A program made the position numbers and the translations under genes. This document shows positions 18,380 through 25,241 of a stretch of DNA of 64,000 nt, piece after piece. The DNA is from M3007 sp041736625 (lineage in GTDB: Bacteria; Bacteroidota; Bacteroidia; Chitinophagales; Saprospiraceae): positions 52,799-116,798 of the forward strand of contig JBGSTG010000137.1 of the NCBI GenBank assembly GCA_041736625.1. Reading direction: 5' to 3'. Position 1 is the stretch's first letter. Each line of letters opens with the position of its first letter. Under the pieces are notes generated by a model. It was given only the letters and a program-made list of their open reading frames with translations, did not search any database and had not been told where the DNA came from.

Positions 18380-19531
18380 ATGAACACAAAACGCAACGTA
18401 TTGATTGAGGACACCACCCTGCGCGAGGGTGAACAAATGGCCCGGGTGGTGTTCACCGAAGACCAGAAGCGCCGCATCCTGGACGGGCTGTACGAGGCCC
18501 GCGTACCCTACGCCGAAGTAGGCATTCCGGTAATGGGCGCGGCCGAACTGCGCGACCTGCTCAACCTCATACGCGATTATCGCGAACCCATGCTCATCGG
18601 ATGGAACCGCGGCATGCGCTCCGATCTGGAGCACTCCGCACGCGCCGGCTTCCGCGGTGTGCACATCGGCATTCCCACTTCGGAGGCCCACCTGAAAGGC
18701 CAACTCAAAAAAGACACCAACTGGGTGCTCGACGTGGCCTGCGAACTGGTCGAATTCTGCCGCCAGGAGGGCATGGAGATCATCTCCGTGAGCGCCATCG
18801 ACATGAGCCGCTCCAAGATCGACTTTCTGCAGGAGTACGCCCGAACACTCGAACGGGCAGGAGCTACCCGGCTGCGACTGTCGGACACCATCGGCATTTT
18901 TACACCGGAAAAAACGCGCGAAGTGGTGCGGGCCATCCGCTCGGTATCCAACATTACCCTGCAGATGCACATGCACAACGACTACGGCCTCTCGCTGGCG
19001 AATATGCTGGCGGGCGTAGACGAAGGCGCCGAGCAGGTGCAGGTGACGATCAACGGCCTGGGTGAACGCAACGGCATCACGGCCCTGCACCAGGCAGCGG
19101 TGGCCCTCGAACTGCTGTACAACTGCGAAACCGGCATCAACCTCAAGGCACTCCTTCCCCTGGCCCGGGAGGTAGCCGACTTCACCCACTTCCCCATCGC
19201 CAACAACGAGCCAATCATCGGACGGGGCGCTTTCAGCCACGAGTCGGGCATACACGTAGACGGCATGCTCAAATCGAGAGACAGCTTCCAGCCTTTCGAC
19301 CCCGAGATCGTAGGCCGGGAGCACGAGTTTGTACTGGGCAAACATTCGGGATCGAGCGCCCTGCAGTGGTTCCTGCACCAACAAGGCATCGAGGTGACCC
19401 GCGACGAGGCCGCCGAACTGCTGCCGTTCGTGCGCGAGTTCGCCACCGCGCAAGGCGGAAGCCTGGAACCCAAGTTCTTAGGGCTGTTTTGGCAGTTATA
19501 TAAGTCCAAAACGATGGACAAGGTATTTTAG
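18380..19531 (+). CDS. Homocitrate synthase/2-isopropylmalate synthase-like (HMGL family) enzyme
   Basis: A 383-residue TIM-barrel acyltransferase of the DRE-TIM/HMGL family. Motifs are TTLREGEQ (residues 12-19), the metal-binding HMHNDYGLSLANM, GLGERNGITAL and SHESGIHVDGML. Such enzymes condense a 2-oxo acid with acetyl-CoA or another acyl-CoA. REGEQ, rather than RDGEQ, is typical of lysine-pathway homocitrate synthases. There is no regulatory LeuA C-terminal domain and no neighbouring leu, lys or nif genes. It lies 21 bp after the NRPS-KAS gene, so a role in making a branched or carboxylated precursor for that pathway is likely. AMP-ligase plus HMGL-like genes are also the pattern of beta-lactone clusters. 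Confidence 0.82.
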   Translation: MNTKRNVLIEDTTLREGEQMARVVFTEDQKRRILDGLYEARVPYAEVGIPVMGAAELRDLLNLIRDYREPMLIGWNRGMRSDLEHSARAGFRGVHIGIPTSEAHLKGQLKKDTNWVLDVACELVEFCRQEGMEIISVSAIDMSRSKIDFLQEYARTLERAGATRLRLSDTIGIFTPEKTREVVRAIRSVSNITLQMHMHNDYGLSLANMLAGVDEGAEQVQVTINGLGERNGITALHQAAVALELLYNCETGINLKALLPLAREVADFTHFPIANNEPIIGRGAFSHESGIHVDGMLKSRDSFQPFDPEIVGREHEFVLGKHSGSSALQWFLHQQGIEVTRDEAAELLPFVREFATAQGGSLEPKFLGLFWQLYKSKTMDKVF

Positions 19532-19546
19532 GTGTTTGACCACCCT

Positions 19547-21016
19547 TCACTCAACCCAGCCCGCCCCTTTCGCTTGTTCCAGTCTTTGCCACTCACCGTC
19601 TACTATGGCGCAGCCGAATTTGAAAATATATTGGTCCATGCCATGATCATCTACCACCCCTGTTTCAAACGCCGTCCCGTAACTCGCGCCGCTAAATTCC
19701 TGAGGTGAGGTATCTAAAAAGTGGGTAGAGGCCTTAATGGATGTTTGCACAGCCTCCACGGACTGTCGAATCGCTTCCTGTGTGCGTGTATCCAGGTCCG
19801 CAAAACGCTGTTCGTGACCGGCATCCTCCTCCATGGTGTCATACCGACCCATAAAATGTCCGGCATCAAACAGACGAGGGGCTCCACCCAAGTGCTGAAA
19901 ACCCAATAGTTGGGGTGGCAGTTGTGTTACGATATCCAGATGGTTGATGTGCAGGAAAGTTATATCCTCCAACAACGCATTATAGACCTCCCTGAATTCC
20001 CGGTTGCCTACCCGGGGTGAGCCGAACACGTAAACACCAGCCACCGGGTAGTCGCCCAATGCCAAACGATGGGCTGCCAGCTGTGCCAGTGCAGCCCCCA
20101 GGCTGTGCCCGCAAACAAATATTTTTTTGTTGGCCCCATGCGCATTTACAGCAGACTGCACATGGGCCCACACGGAATCTAGTGACTGCTGAAACCCCCG
20201 GTGCACCCGACCGCGACCACCGAATGCTTCGGTCTTAAAAAAGTTCACGTCTGCTAGCGCATCTTTCCCACTGCTGGTGCCTCTGAAACAAACTACTACA
20301 TGATTTTCTTTGCCGGCTACAAACGCCTGGGTATCGGTGTCAGCATCTTCTATCCAGTGAAAGGTGCTATACGCCCATTGCCTGACGAGTTCCTCCACGT
20401 AAGTGGGTTCGAAATAAGCCATGTGTGAGAAATCAGCCAGGGTCATGGCATTTTGCAGGCGGTAGTTGCCCCCTTGTTCATCAAAGCCAAAGACGACAGA
20501 TGGGATCACATCATTGCGGCCATACCGCGCTTTGTTGACCTCCCTGCCCATTTGACGGAGTGACCAGGCCGCACTCGTCCCAACCACGGGACCCCATCCG
20601 CGGCACACCACTTCCTTGCCGTTCAGGTGCAGGATGGCATCGTCATGCTGCCCCCTGCTTACGGCTACACCAAGCGTTCGGGCATACCGGACTGCGGCGT
20701 CAAATACATCAAATAAGTCCTCCGATTCCTGTTCCGGAATGGGGCCATCGGTATTGACCACATAATGCAGAAACAGATGATCTATGACCGATTCCAACGC
20801 TGCATCTGCCGACGCGTGTCGAAGCCTATTGCGGAATATGAGCAGCGACTCTGCCAGTTTAGGGTTGTGCGCGTGAATTTCCTTCAGCAGCCGATTCTGA
20901 TTGGGCAGAAAGGTGAAGGCCCAGGTAATCTGGCGGATATCTTGCTGAAATAAAGGCAGACTATGTTTTAGTCGGAGCAGTGATTGCTGAATGCTTTCTT
21001 GTGTTGGAACAGGCAT
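19547..21016 (-). CDS. Class 3 lipase-like alpha/beta hydrolase
   Basis: A 489-residue protein whose second half is a Lipase_3 (fungal lipase-like) domain. It has VVVCFRGTSS (oxyanion region), nucleophile elbow GHSLGAALA (Ser305), a probable catalytic Asp in NHLDIVTQLP and a His in AGHFMGRY. The N-terminal 180 residues are not recognised; no signal peptide is visible. It would hydrolyse an ester such as an acylglycerol or lactone. Start ATG 21016 (MPVPTQES) is preferred; an in-frame ATG at 21052 is possible. It is the last gene of a tight - strand operon with the SDR, CPBP and PPTase genes and is convergent with the biosynthetic genes. Confidence 0.78.
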   Translation of the reverse strand: MPVPTQESIQQSLLRLKHSLPLFQQDIRQITWAFTFLPNQNRLLKEIHAHNPKLAESLLIFRNRLRHASADAALESVIDHLFLHYVVNTDGPIPEQESEDLFDVFDAAVRYARTLGVAVSRGQHDDAILHLNGKEVVCRGWGPVVGTSAAWSLRQMGREVNKARYGRNDVIPSVVFGFDEQGGNYRLQNAMTLADFSHMAYFEPTYVEELVRQWAYSTFHWIEDADTDTQAFVAGKENHVVVCFRGTSSGKDALADVNFFKTEAFGGRGRVHRGFQQSLDSVWAHVQSAVNAHGANKKIFVCGHSLGAALAQLAAHRLALGDYPVAGVYVFGSPRVGNREFREVYNALLEDITFLHINHLDIVTQLPPQLLGFQHLGGAPRLFDAGHFMGRYDTMEEDAGHEQRFADLDTRTQEAIRQSVEAVQTSIKASTHFLDTSPQEFSGASYGTAFETGVVDDHGMDQYIFKFGCAIVDGEWQRLEQAKGAGWVE

Positions 21017-21073
21017 AATAAATTTGTTTAATAGCGGTTTCCACAGGTACAATTTAGCTGATGAGACGGGTTT

Positions 21074-22060
21074 CTACCGCCCCCCCAGCCAAGCCAGCGT
21101 CTCGCCCACCGACTGTTCCAAGGGTCTGTACGAGTATCCCAATTCCCGGATGGCCTTCTCACTGGAAAAATCCCAGTAACGGGTGTACTTGCGCACCAAC
21201 TCGGGGGTGATCATCGGCGTGGCGCCAAACATACGCGCCATACGGATTTGGGCGTGCGAGAAGGCCAGCAGCATGGGCAAAGGCACACCGTACATCCGGT
21301 ACGTCCTCCCACTGACGCGGCCTATCGTGTCGAAAAATTGCCGGAACGATGCATTTTCGCCACCCAGGATGTACCGTTCGCCCGGCCGGCCCTTTTGCAT
21401 GGCCAGCAGGTGCCCGTTCACCACATCATCCACGTGCACGTAACTGCCTGTTGACGAGCCGTCTCCCGGCAAAAAGCGAAATTTACCCCGGATGTACCGT
21501 TGCATGACCACTACCTCGCCATTGCTGTCGCCCAGGGCCCCTGGGCCAAACACGCGGGTGGGATTAACGATGACAACCTCCGGCCCTTCGCCAATGTTGG
21601 AACGGATGTACGCCTCCAGCCTGGCTTTGGAGCGCTCGTAAGCCGTCATGTGTGCCGGATCACCCTGGGCCGACTCGTCCAGCACGCGCCCGGGAGGGCT
21701 GGCGCCCATCACCCCGCCTGTGGAGGTGACCACCACCCGCGCCACACCCGCCTGGCGGGCGGCGTGCAGCACCGACAACCCGCCGAGAAAATTGATGCGG
21801 TCGAATATTTCCGGGTCCGGGGACCACGCCCGCGCAAATGCCGCCAGGTGGAACGCTTTGGAGCAACCGGCAATCGCGACATCAATACTTTCGCGCCGGT
21901 CCAGGTCGCCCGTAAACAAGCGAACCTGGGGGTGTGCGAGCGTGTTTGCCTTTTGTGGGTCGCGCACCAATGCATGCACAAAAAAGCCTTCGTCGACCAA
22001 CCTACTGACCAGTGCGGAGCCAATGAGCCCTGTAGCTCCGGTGACAAATATTTTTTCCAT
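21074..22060 (-). CDS. Extended SDR family NAD(P)-dependent epimerase/reductase
   Basis: A 328-residue Rossmann enzyme. The nucleotide-binding loop is GATGLIG (8-14), followed by GDLDRRESI, the HLAAF strand and the catalytic pair YERSK (Tyr141, Lys145). The sequence resembles dihydroflavonol-4-reductase/3-beta-hydroxysteroid dehydrogenase-like members more than sugar epimerases. It would reduce a ketone or oxidise an alcohol. It is separated by 3 bp from the CPBP gene and belongs to the PPTase-led operon, so it may tailor the product of the neighbouring NRPS-KAS pathway. That link is inference from position. Confidence 0.82.
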   Translation of the reverse strand: MEKIFVTGATGLIGSALVSRLVDEGFFVHALVRDPQKANTLAHPQVRLFTGDLDRRESIDVAIAGCSKAFHLAAFARAWSPDPEIFDRINFLGGLSVLHAARQAGVARVVVTSTGGVMGASPPGRVLDESAQGDPAHMTAYERSKARLEAYIRSNIGEGPEVVIVNPTRVFGPGALGDSNGEVVVMQRYIRGKFRFLPGDGSSTGSYVHVDDVVNGHLLAMQKGRPGERYILGGENASFRQFFDTIGRVSGRTYRMYGVPLPMLLAFSHAQIRMARMFGATPMITPELVRKYTRYWDFSSEKAIRELGYSYRPLEQSVGETLAWLGGR

Positions 22061-22063
22061 CCC

Positions 22064-22789
22064 TTATGCCCTTTCGATTTTCATATTCGGGTTAAAGTAC
22101 AGGGCAAACACGTCGGCCGACAGGGTAAGTGCCAGATGGATGACCACCACAGCCCAGATGTTGCCCGTGCTCAGGGTGATCCAGCACAACAGGATGCCTA
22201 AGGGTACCGAGCCGATGGTCTCGCCCATGCCTTTGTGGATGTGGGCCAGGGCGTAAACAAGTACATTGACAGCAATCGCCACATACGCGCCCATCAAAGG
22301 CATACAGGCAAACAGAAAAAATCCCCTGAACAGGAATTCGTAGGCCACAATAAAGGCCGAAGAGGCCAGCAGGGAAGAAAATAACAGCGCAGGTGTCCAG
22401 CGCGCCCGACGGATCAGCGGATAAACAGCGTAGTGCGCCGGCCGTCGGGCTTGCAGCCAGTTGACGACCAGCACAAAACCGCCAAAACCCGCCATCCAGG
22501 CGTACGTTGCGTTATGGGTTACAGGCCCTGCCCCAAAGTCGCTGAGCGGCAGGCGCAACCAAAAGACGATCACCCATGCCGGGAGCAGGCCCAGCAACAG
22601 GAAGCCGGACCATTTGTTGGCCCACAACACATGCCTCGTCTGACCCTCGTCGGCGCCATAACGATCCAACAGGCGGCGTTCCAGCGATACGGAGACCAGC
22701 AGGGCGAGATAAGTCAAAAAACCCACCGTAAAACAAACCAGCGCCGTAAGCGGCGCCAGATAGCGGGCATCCCAGGAAAAATCGACCAT
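22064..22789 (-). CDS. CPBP family intramembrane metalloprotease-like protein
   Basis: A 241-residue membrane protein with about seven hydrophobic helices. Motif 1 reads YEFLFRGFF; the family usually has EExxxR, so the first Glu is Tyr here. Motif 2 is YALAHIHKG and motif 3 VIHLALTLSAD. CPBP (CAAX-like) proteases cleave or modify membrane-bound peptides and occur in many bacterial peptide loci as maturation or immunity proteins. The motif 1 substitution makes activity uncertain. It lies between the PPTase and SDR genes in one operon. Confidence 0.75.
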   Translation of the reverse strand: MVDFSWDARYLAPLTALVCFTVGFLTYLALLVSVSLERRLLDRYGADEGQTRHVLWANKWSGFLLLGLLPAWVIVFWLRLPLSDFGAGPVTHNATYAWMAGFGGFVLVVNWLQARRPAHYAVYPLIRRARWTPALLFSSLLASSAFIVAYEFLFRGFFLFACMPLMGAYVAIAVNVLVYALAHIHKGMGETIGSVPLGILLCWITLSTGNIWAVVVIHLALTLSADVFALYFNPNMKIERA

Positions 22790-22828
22790 AGCATTCCGTG
22801 ATTATTGCGCGAAGATAGGTCTGCGTGG

Positions 22829-23476
22829 CTATTTACCGGCTAATTCGACGGCTGGTACTTCCTCCAGAGAAAACGTGTCTATCTCCCGGTCGGATGCCAG
22901 GTGGCACGCATACCCTGCACGCACCGGCACGTGCCGGAGGTGCCACAGCCTGCCCTCCAGTAAAACCTGGTTGCCCAGCGCGTTTACCGTGTCCAAAGCG
23001 TTGTACAGACCGCGGCCCTCTGCCTTGCACACCGCTTCTTTTTTGGTCCAGATGGAAAAAAACAAGTCGACAGGGTCTTCCAGCGTATGCAACAGGCGCC
23101 ACTCCTCGGGACACAGGATGGAGCGGAAATCGCGCAGGCGAATCGCCGCCATTTGCTCTACATCGATACCAACCGGGCCCCCATGGGAAACAGCCACTAC
23201 AACCCAGTCACCCGAGTGCGCGATATTGAAATCAGGAAATCCGGTCAGCGACGGGCGCTTGTAGTCGTTCCAGGTTACCTGGTCCAACACATCAGGCCGG
23301 TCTTCCAGCCCAAGTGCCCGGAGCAACAACAGCCGGCCAAAAAACGTTGCCTGCCGGTCGGGCCACCGGACGTACCGGAGGATGCCAGCTCTGGCCAAAG
23401 GCGGAAGCCGGGCCATGTTTTCCGCCCATACGTCTGCGGGGAGCGGCTGGGCATTGCGGCAATACAGGATTTGCAT
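22829..23476 (-). CDS. 4'-phosphopantetheinyl transferase (Sfp family)
   Basis: A 215-residue Sfp/Gsp-type PPTase with the two signature motifs GIDVEQM and FSIWTKKEAVCKAEGRGL, plus FNIAHSGDWVV. It moves the phosphopantetheine arm of CoA to the Ser of carrier domains. The four Ser-containing carrier sites 5-13 kb away (two ACPs, the PCP and their partners) are the obvious clients. Start ATG 23476 is set by the TACCTTTG box at 23490-23497, which excludes the in-frame upstream start at 23512. It leads the operon PPTase-CPBP-SDR-lipase. Confidence 0.87.
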   Translation of the reverse strand: MQILYCRNAQPLPADVWAENMARLPPLARAGILRYVRWPDRQATFFGRLLLLRALGLEDRPDVLDQVTWNDYKRPSLTGFPDFNIAHSGDWVVVAVSHGGPVGIDVEQMAAIRLRDFRSILCPEEWRLLHTLEDPVDLFFSIWTKKEAVCKAEGRGLYNALDTVNALGNQVLLEGRLWHLRHVPVRAGYACHLASDREIDTFSLEEVPAVELAGK

Positions 23477-23489
23477 GCTACTAAAAGCG

Positions 23490-23497
23490 CAAAGGTA
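23490..23497 (-). promoter_or_regulatory. -7 element (TACCTTTG) of the PPTase operon
   Basis: Read on the - strand, TACCTTTG ends 13 bases before the ATG at 23476 and fixes that start. Confidence 0.6.
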
Positions 23498-23646
23498 TGG
23501 AAGATCGCGCATTCAAGGTTTTCCCGATTGGCCAGTTGATTATTTTTTAAACTATTTGTTTTATTTTTGCATTTGAGATACCTGCTTTCGGTGTTAAAAA
23601 AGTCTTTGCAAACCCCCAACACTTAACAACGAAAAAAACTTACCCT

Positions 23647-23826
23647 ATGGAAAAATACCAAAACAAGTACCGCATACCCTCTGCCCGCGCTCAATGGTGG
23701 GACTATGGCTGGAACGGCGCTTATTTCATCACCATTTGCACCCAAAACCGTGAGCATTATTTCGGCAACATCCAGCATGGTCGGATGACGCTTTCGCCGG
23801 TGGGGGTTATTGCCGATGTTTTATGA
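23647..23826 (+). pseudogene. Truncated RAYT (REP-associated tyrosine transposase, IS200-like)
   Basis: The reading frame encodes 59 residues that match the N-terminus of RAYT/TnpA-REP proteins: YFITICTQNREHYFG followed by GRMTLSPVGVIADVL. It then meets a TGA at 23824-23826. Intact members run to about 180-250 residues and contain an HUH motif (PNHxH) and a catalytic Tyr, both absent here. Sequence after the stop does not continue the family in any frame I could read. It is a 5' remnant of a domesticated transposase linked to REP palindromes. A TATTTTTG box at 23562-23569 is its likely old promoter. Confidence 0.78.
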
Positions 23827-23896
23827 CGCTGTTTGATGATGCAATTTATCCCCAATCCAAAAAAACAAGCCAGCCGATTGGTAATAATTCCGTACT

Positions 23897-23904
23897 TATC
23901 TTTG
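23897..23904 (+). promoter_or_regulatory. -7 element (TATCTTTG) of hemL
   Basis: TATCTTTG ends four bases before the ATG at 23909, so the transcript would begin at or next to the start codon (leaderless). Confidence 0.6.
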
Positions 23905-23908
23905 CCCC

Positions 23909-25234
23909 ATGCAAAATGCCCGTTTTTCAACCCCTGAAACGTTTACCAGAAAGACCTCCGCCGCCCTGTTTGAGGAGGCCAAACGCTACTTCCCCGGCGG
24001 CGTACACTCACCCGTGCGCGCATTCAAGAGCGTAGACGGCCCCCCCGTGTTTTTCACCCGCGGCGAAGGCGCCCACCTCATCGACGTCGACGGCCAGCGA
24101 TATGTGGATTTCTGCTGCTCCTGGGGGCCGCTCATCCTCGGCCACGCACACCCCGGTGTGATGGCGCACGTTCTGGAAACCGCCGCCAACGGACTCTCCT
24201 TCGGCACGCCTACTCCACACGACAACCTGATCGGCAAGCTTATTCTCGACAACCACCGTTACATCGAGATGATCCGCTTCGTGAGCAGCGGCACCGAAGC
24301 AGTGATGAGCGCCCTGCGCCTGGCGCGGGGCGTCACCGGCAAGTCCAAGATCATCAAGTTCGAAGGGTGTTACCACGGTCACGTGGACAGCCTGCTCGTG
24401 CAGGCGGGCTCCGGGCTGGCTACCCTCGGCATCAGCACGTCGGCCGGCATTCCGGAGTCGTTCGCCCGCGAGACCATTGTGGTGCCCCTGGCCGAACCCG
24501 ACCTGCTGGACAAGGCGCTGCAGGAGCACGGACACGACGTGGCCGCCATCATCGTGGAACCCATTCCGGCCAACAACGGGTTGCTGTTGCAAGACACCTC
24601 CTTTTTGAAATGCCTGCGTCTGAAAGCATATAAATACAATGTGCTGCTCATTTTCGACGAGGTCATCTCCGGGTTCCGCGTGGGCTTCGAAGGCGCGGCC
24701 GGACTGTACGGCATCCAGCCCGACATCATCACCTTCGGCAAGATCATCGGCGGCGGCATGCCGGTGGGCGCCTATGCTGCGAGCGCGGCGATCATGCGCC
24801 ACGTTGCCCCCGAAGGACCCGTGTACCAGGCCGGCACCCTGAGCGCCAACCCCGTGGCCATGGCCGCCGGATACGCCACCCTGAGCGAGCTGCTCCGGCC
24901 GGGCGTGTACGAAGAGCTGCGCCAAAAAACAGCCTGGTTCACCAGCGAGTTGCAGGCGTACTGCGACCAAAAAGGCTACGAAGCCACCTTCCCGCACGTC
25001 GGCTCCATTTTCTGGCCGACGTTCACGCGGGAACACCTCCGAAAGTCCTCCGAGATCAAGCCGGAAGGGATGTCGCTGTTCAAAACCATGCACCTGGAAT
25101 GTTTGAAACGGGGCGTGTATTTCGGGCCGTCGGGGTATGAGGTGGGATTTATTTCCACGGCGCATACGGAAGAAGACTTGACTTACGCGATGGAGATGAT
25201 TGCCAAGGCGTTGGATATTGTGTTTTCCAATTAA
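23909..25234 (+). CDS. hemL: Glutamate-1-semialdehyde 2,1-aminomutase
   Basis: A 441-residue PLP enzyme of the class III aminotransferase fold. The PLP lysine is Lys278 in TFGKIIGGGMPVGAY, with Asp250 in LLIFDEVISGFR. RYFPGGVHSPVRAF and the SSGTEAVMSALRLARG loop are typical of HemL. It converts glutamate-1-semialdehyde to 5-aminolevulinate in the C5 tetrapyrrole pathway. Length is normal. It is monocistronic, with its promoter almost touching the ATG. Confidence 0.95.
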   Translation: MQNARFSTPETFTRKTSAALFEEAKRYFPGGVHSPVRAFKSVDGPPVFFTRGEGAHLIDVDGQRYVDFCCSWGPLILGHAHPGVMAHVLETAANGLSFGTPTPHDNLIGKLILDNHRYIEMIRFVSSGTEAVMSALRLARGVTGKSKIIKFEGCYHGHVDSLLVQAGSGLATLGISTSAGIPESFARETIVVPLAEPDLLDKALQEHGHDVAAIIVEPIPANNGLLLQDTSFLKCLRLKAYKYNVLLIFDEVISGFRVGFEGAAGLYGIQPDIITFGKIIGGGMPVGAYAASAAIMRHVAPEGPVYQAGTLSANPVAMAAGYATLSELLRPGVYEELRQKTAWFTSELQAYCDQKGYEATFPHVGSIFWPTFTREHLRKSSEIKPEGMSLFKTMHLECLKRGVYFGPSGYEVGFISTAHTEEDLTYAMEMIAKALDIVFSN

Positions 25235-25241
25235 GCAAAAC

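Noticed and set aside
18380..19531. Gene considered to be leuA
   Set aside because: REGEQ motif, no regulatory C-terminal domain and no leu neighbours fit a homocitrate-synthase-like pathway enzyme better.
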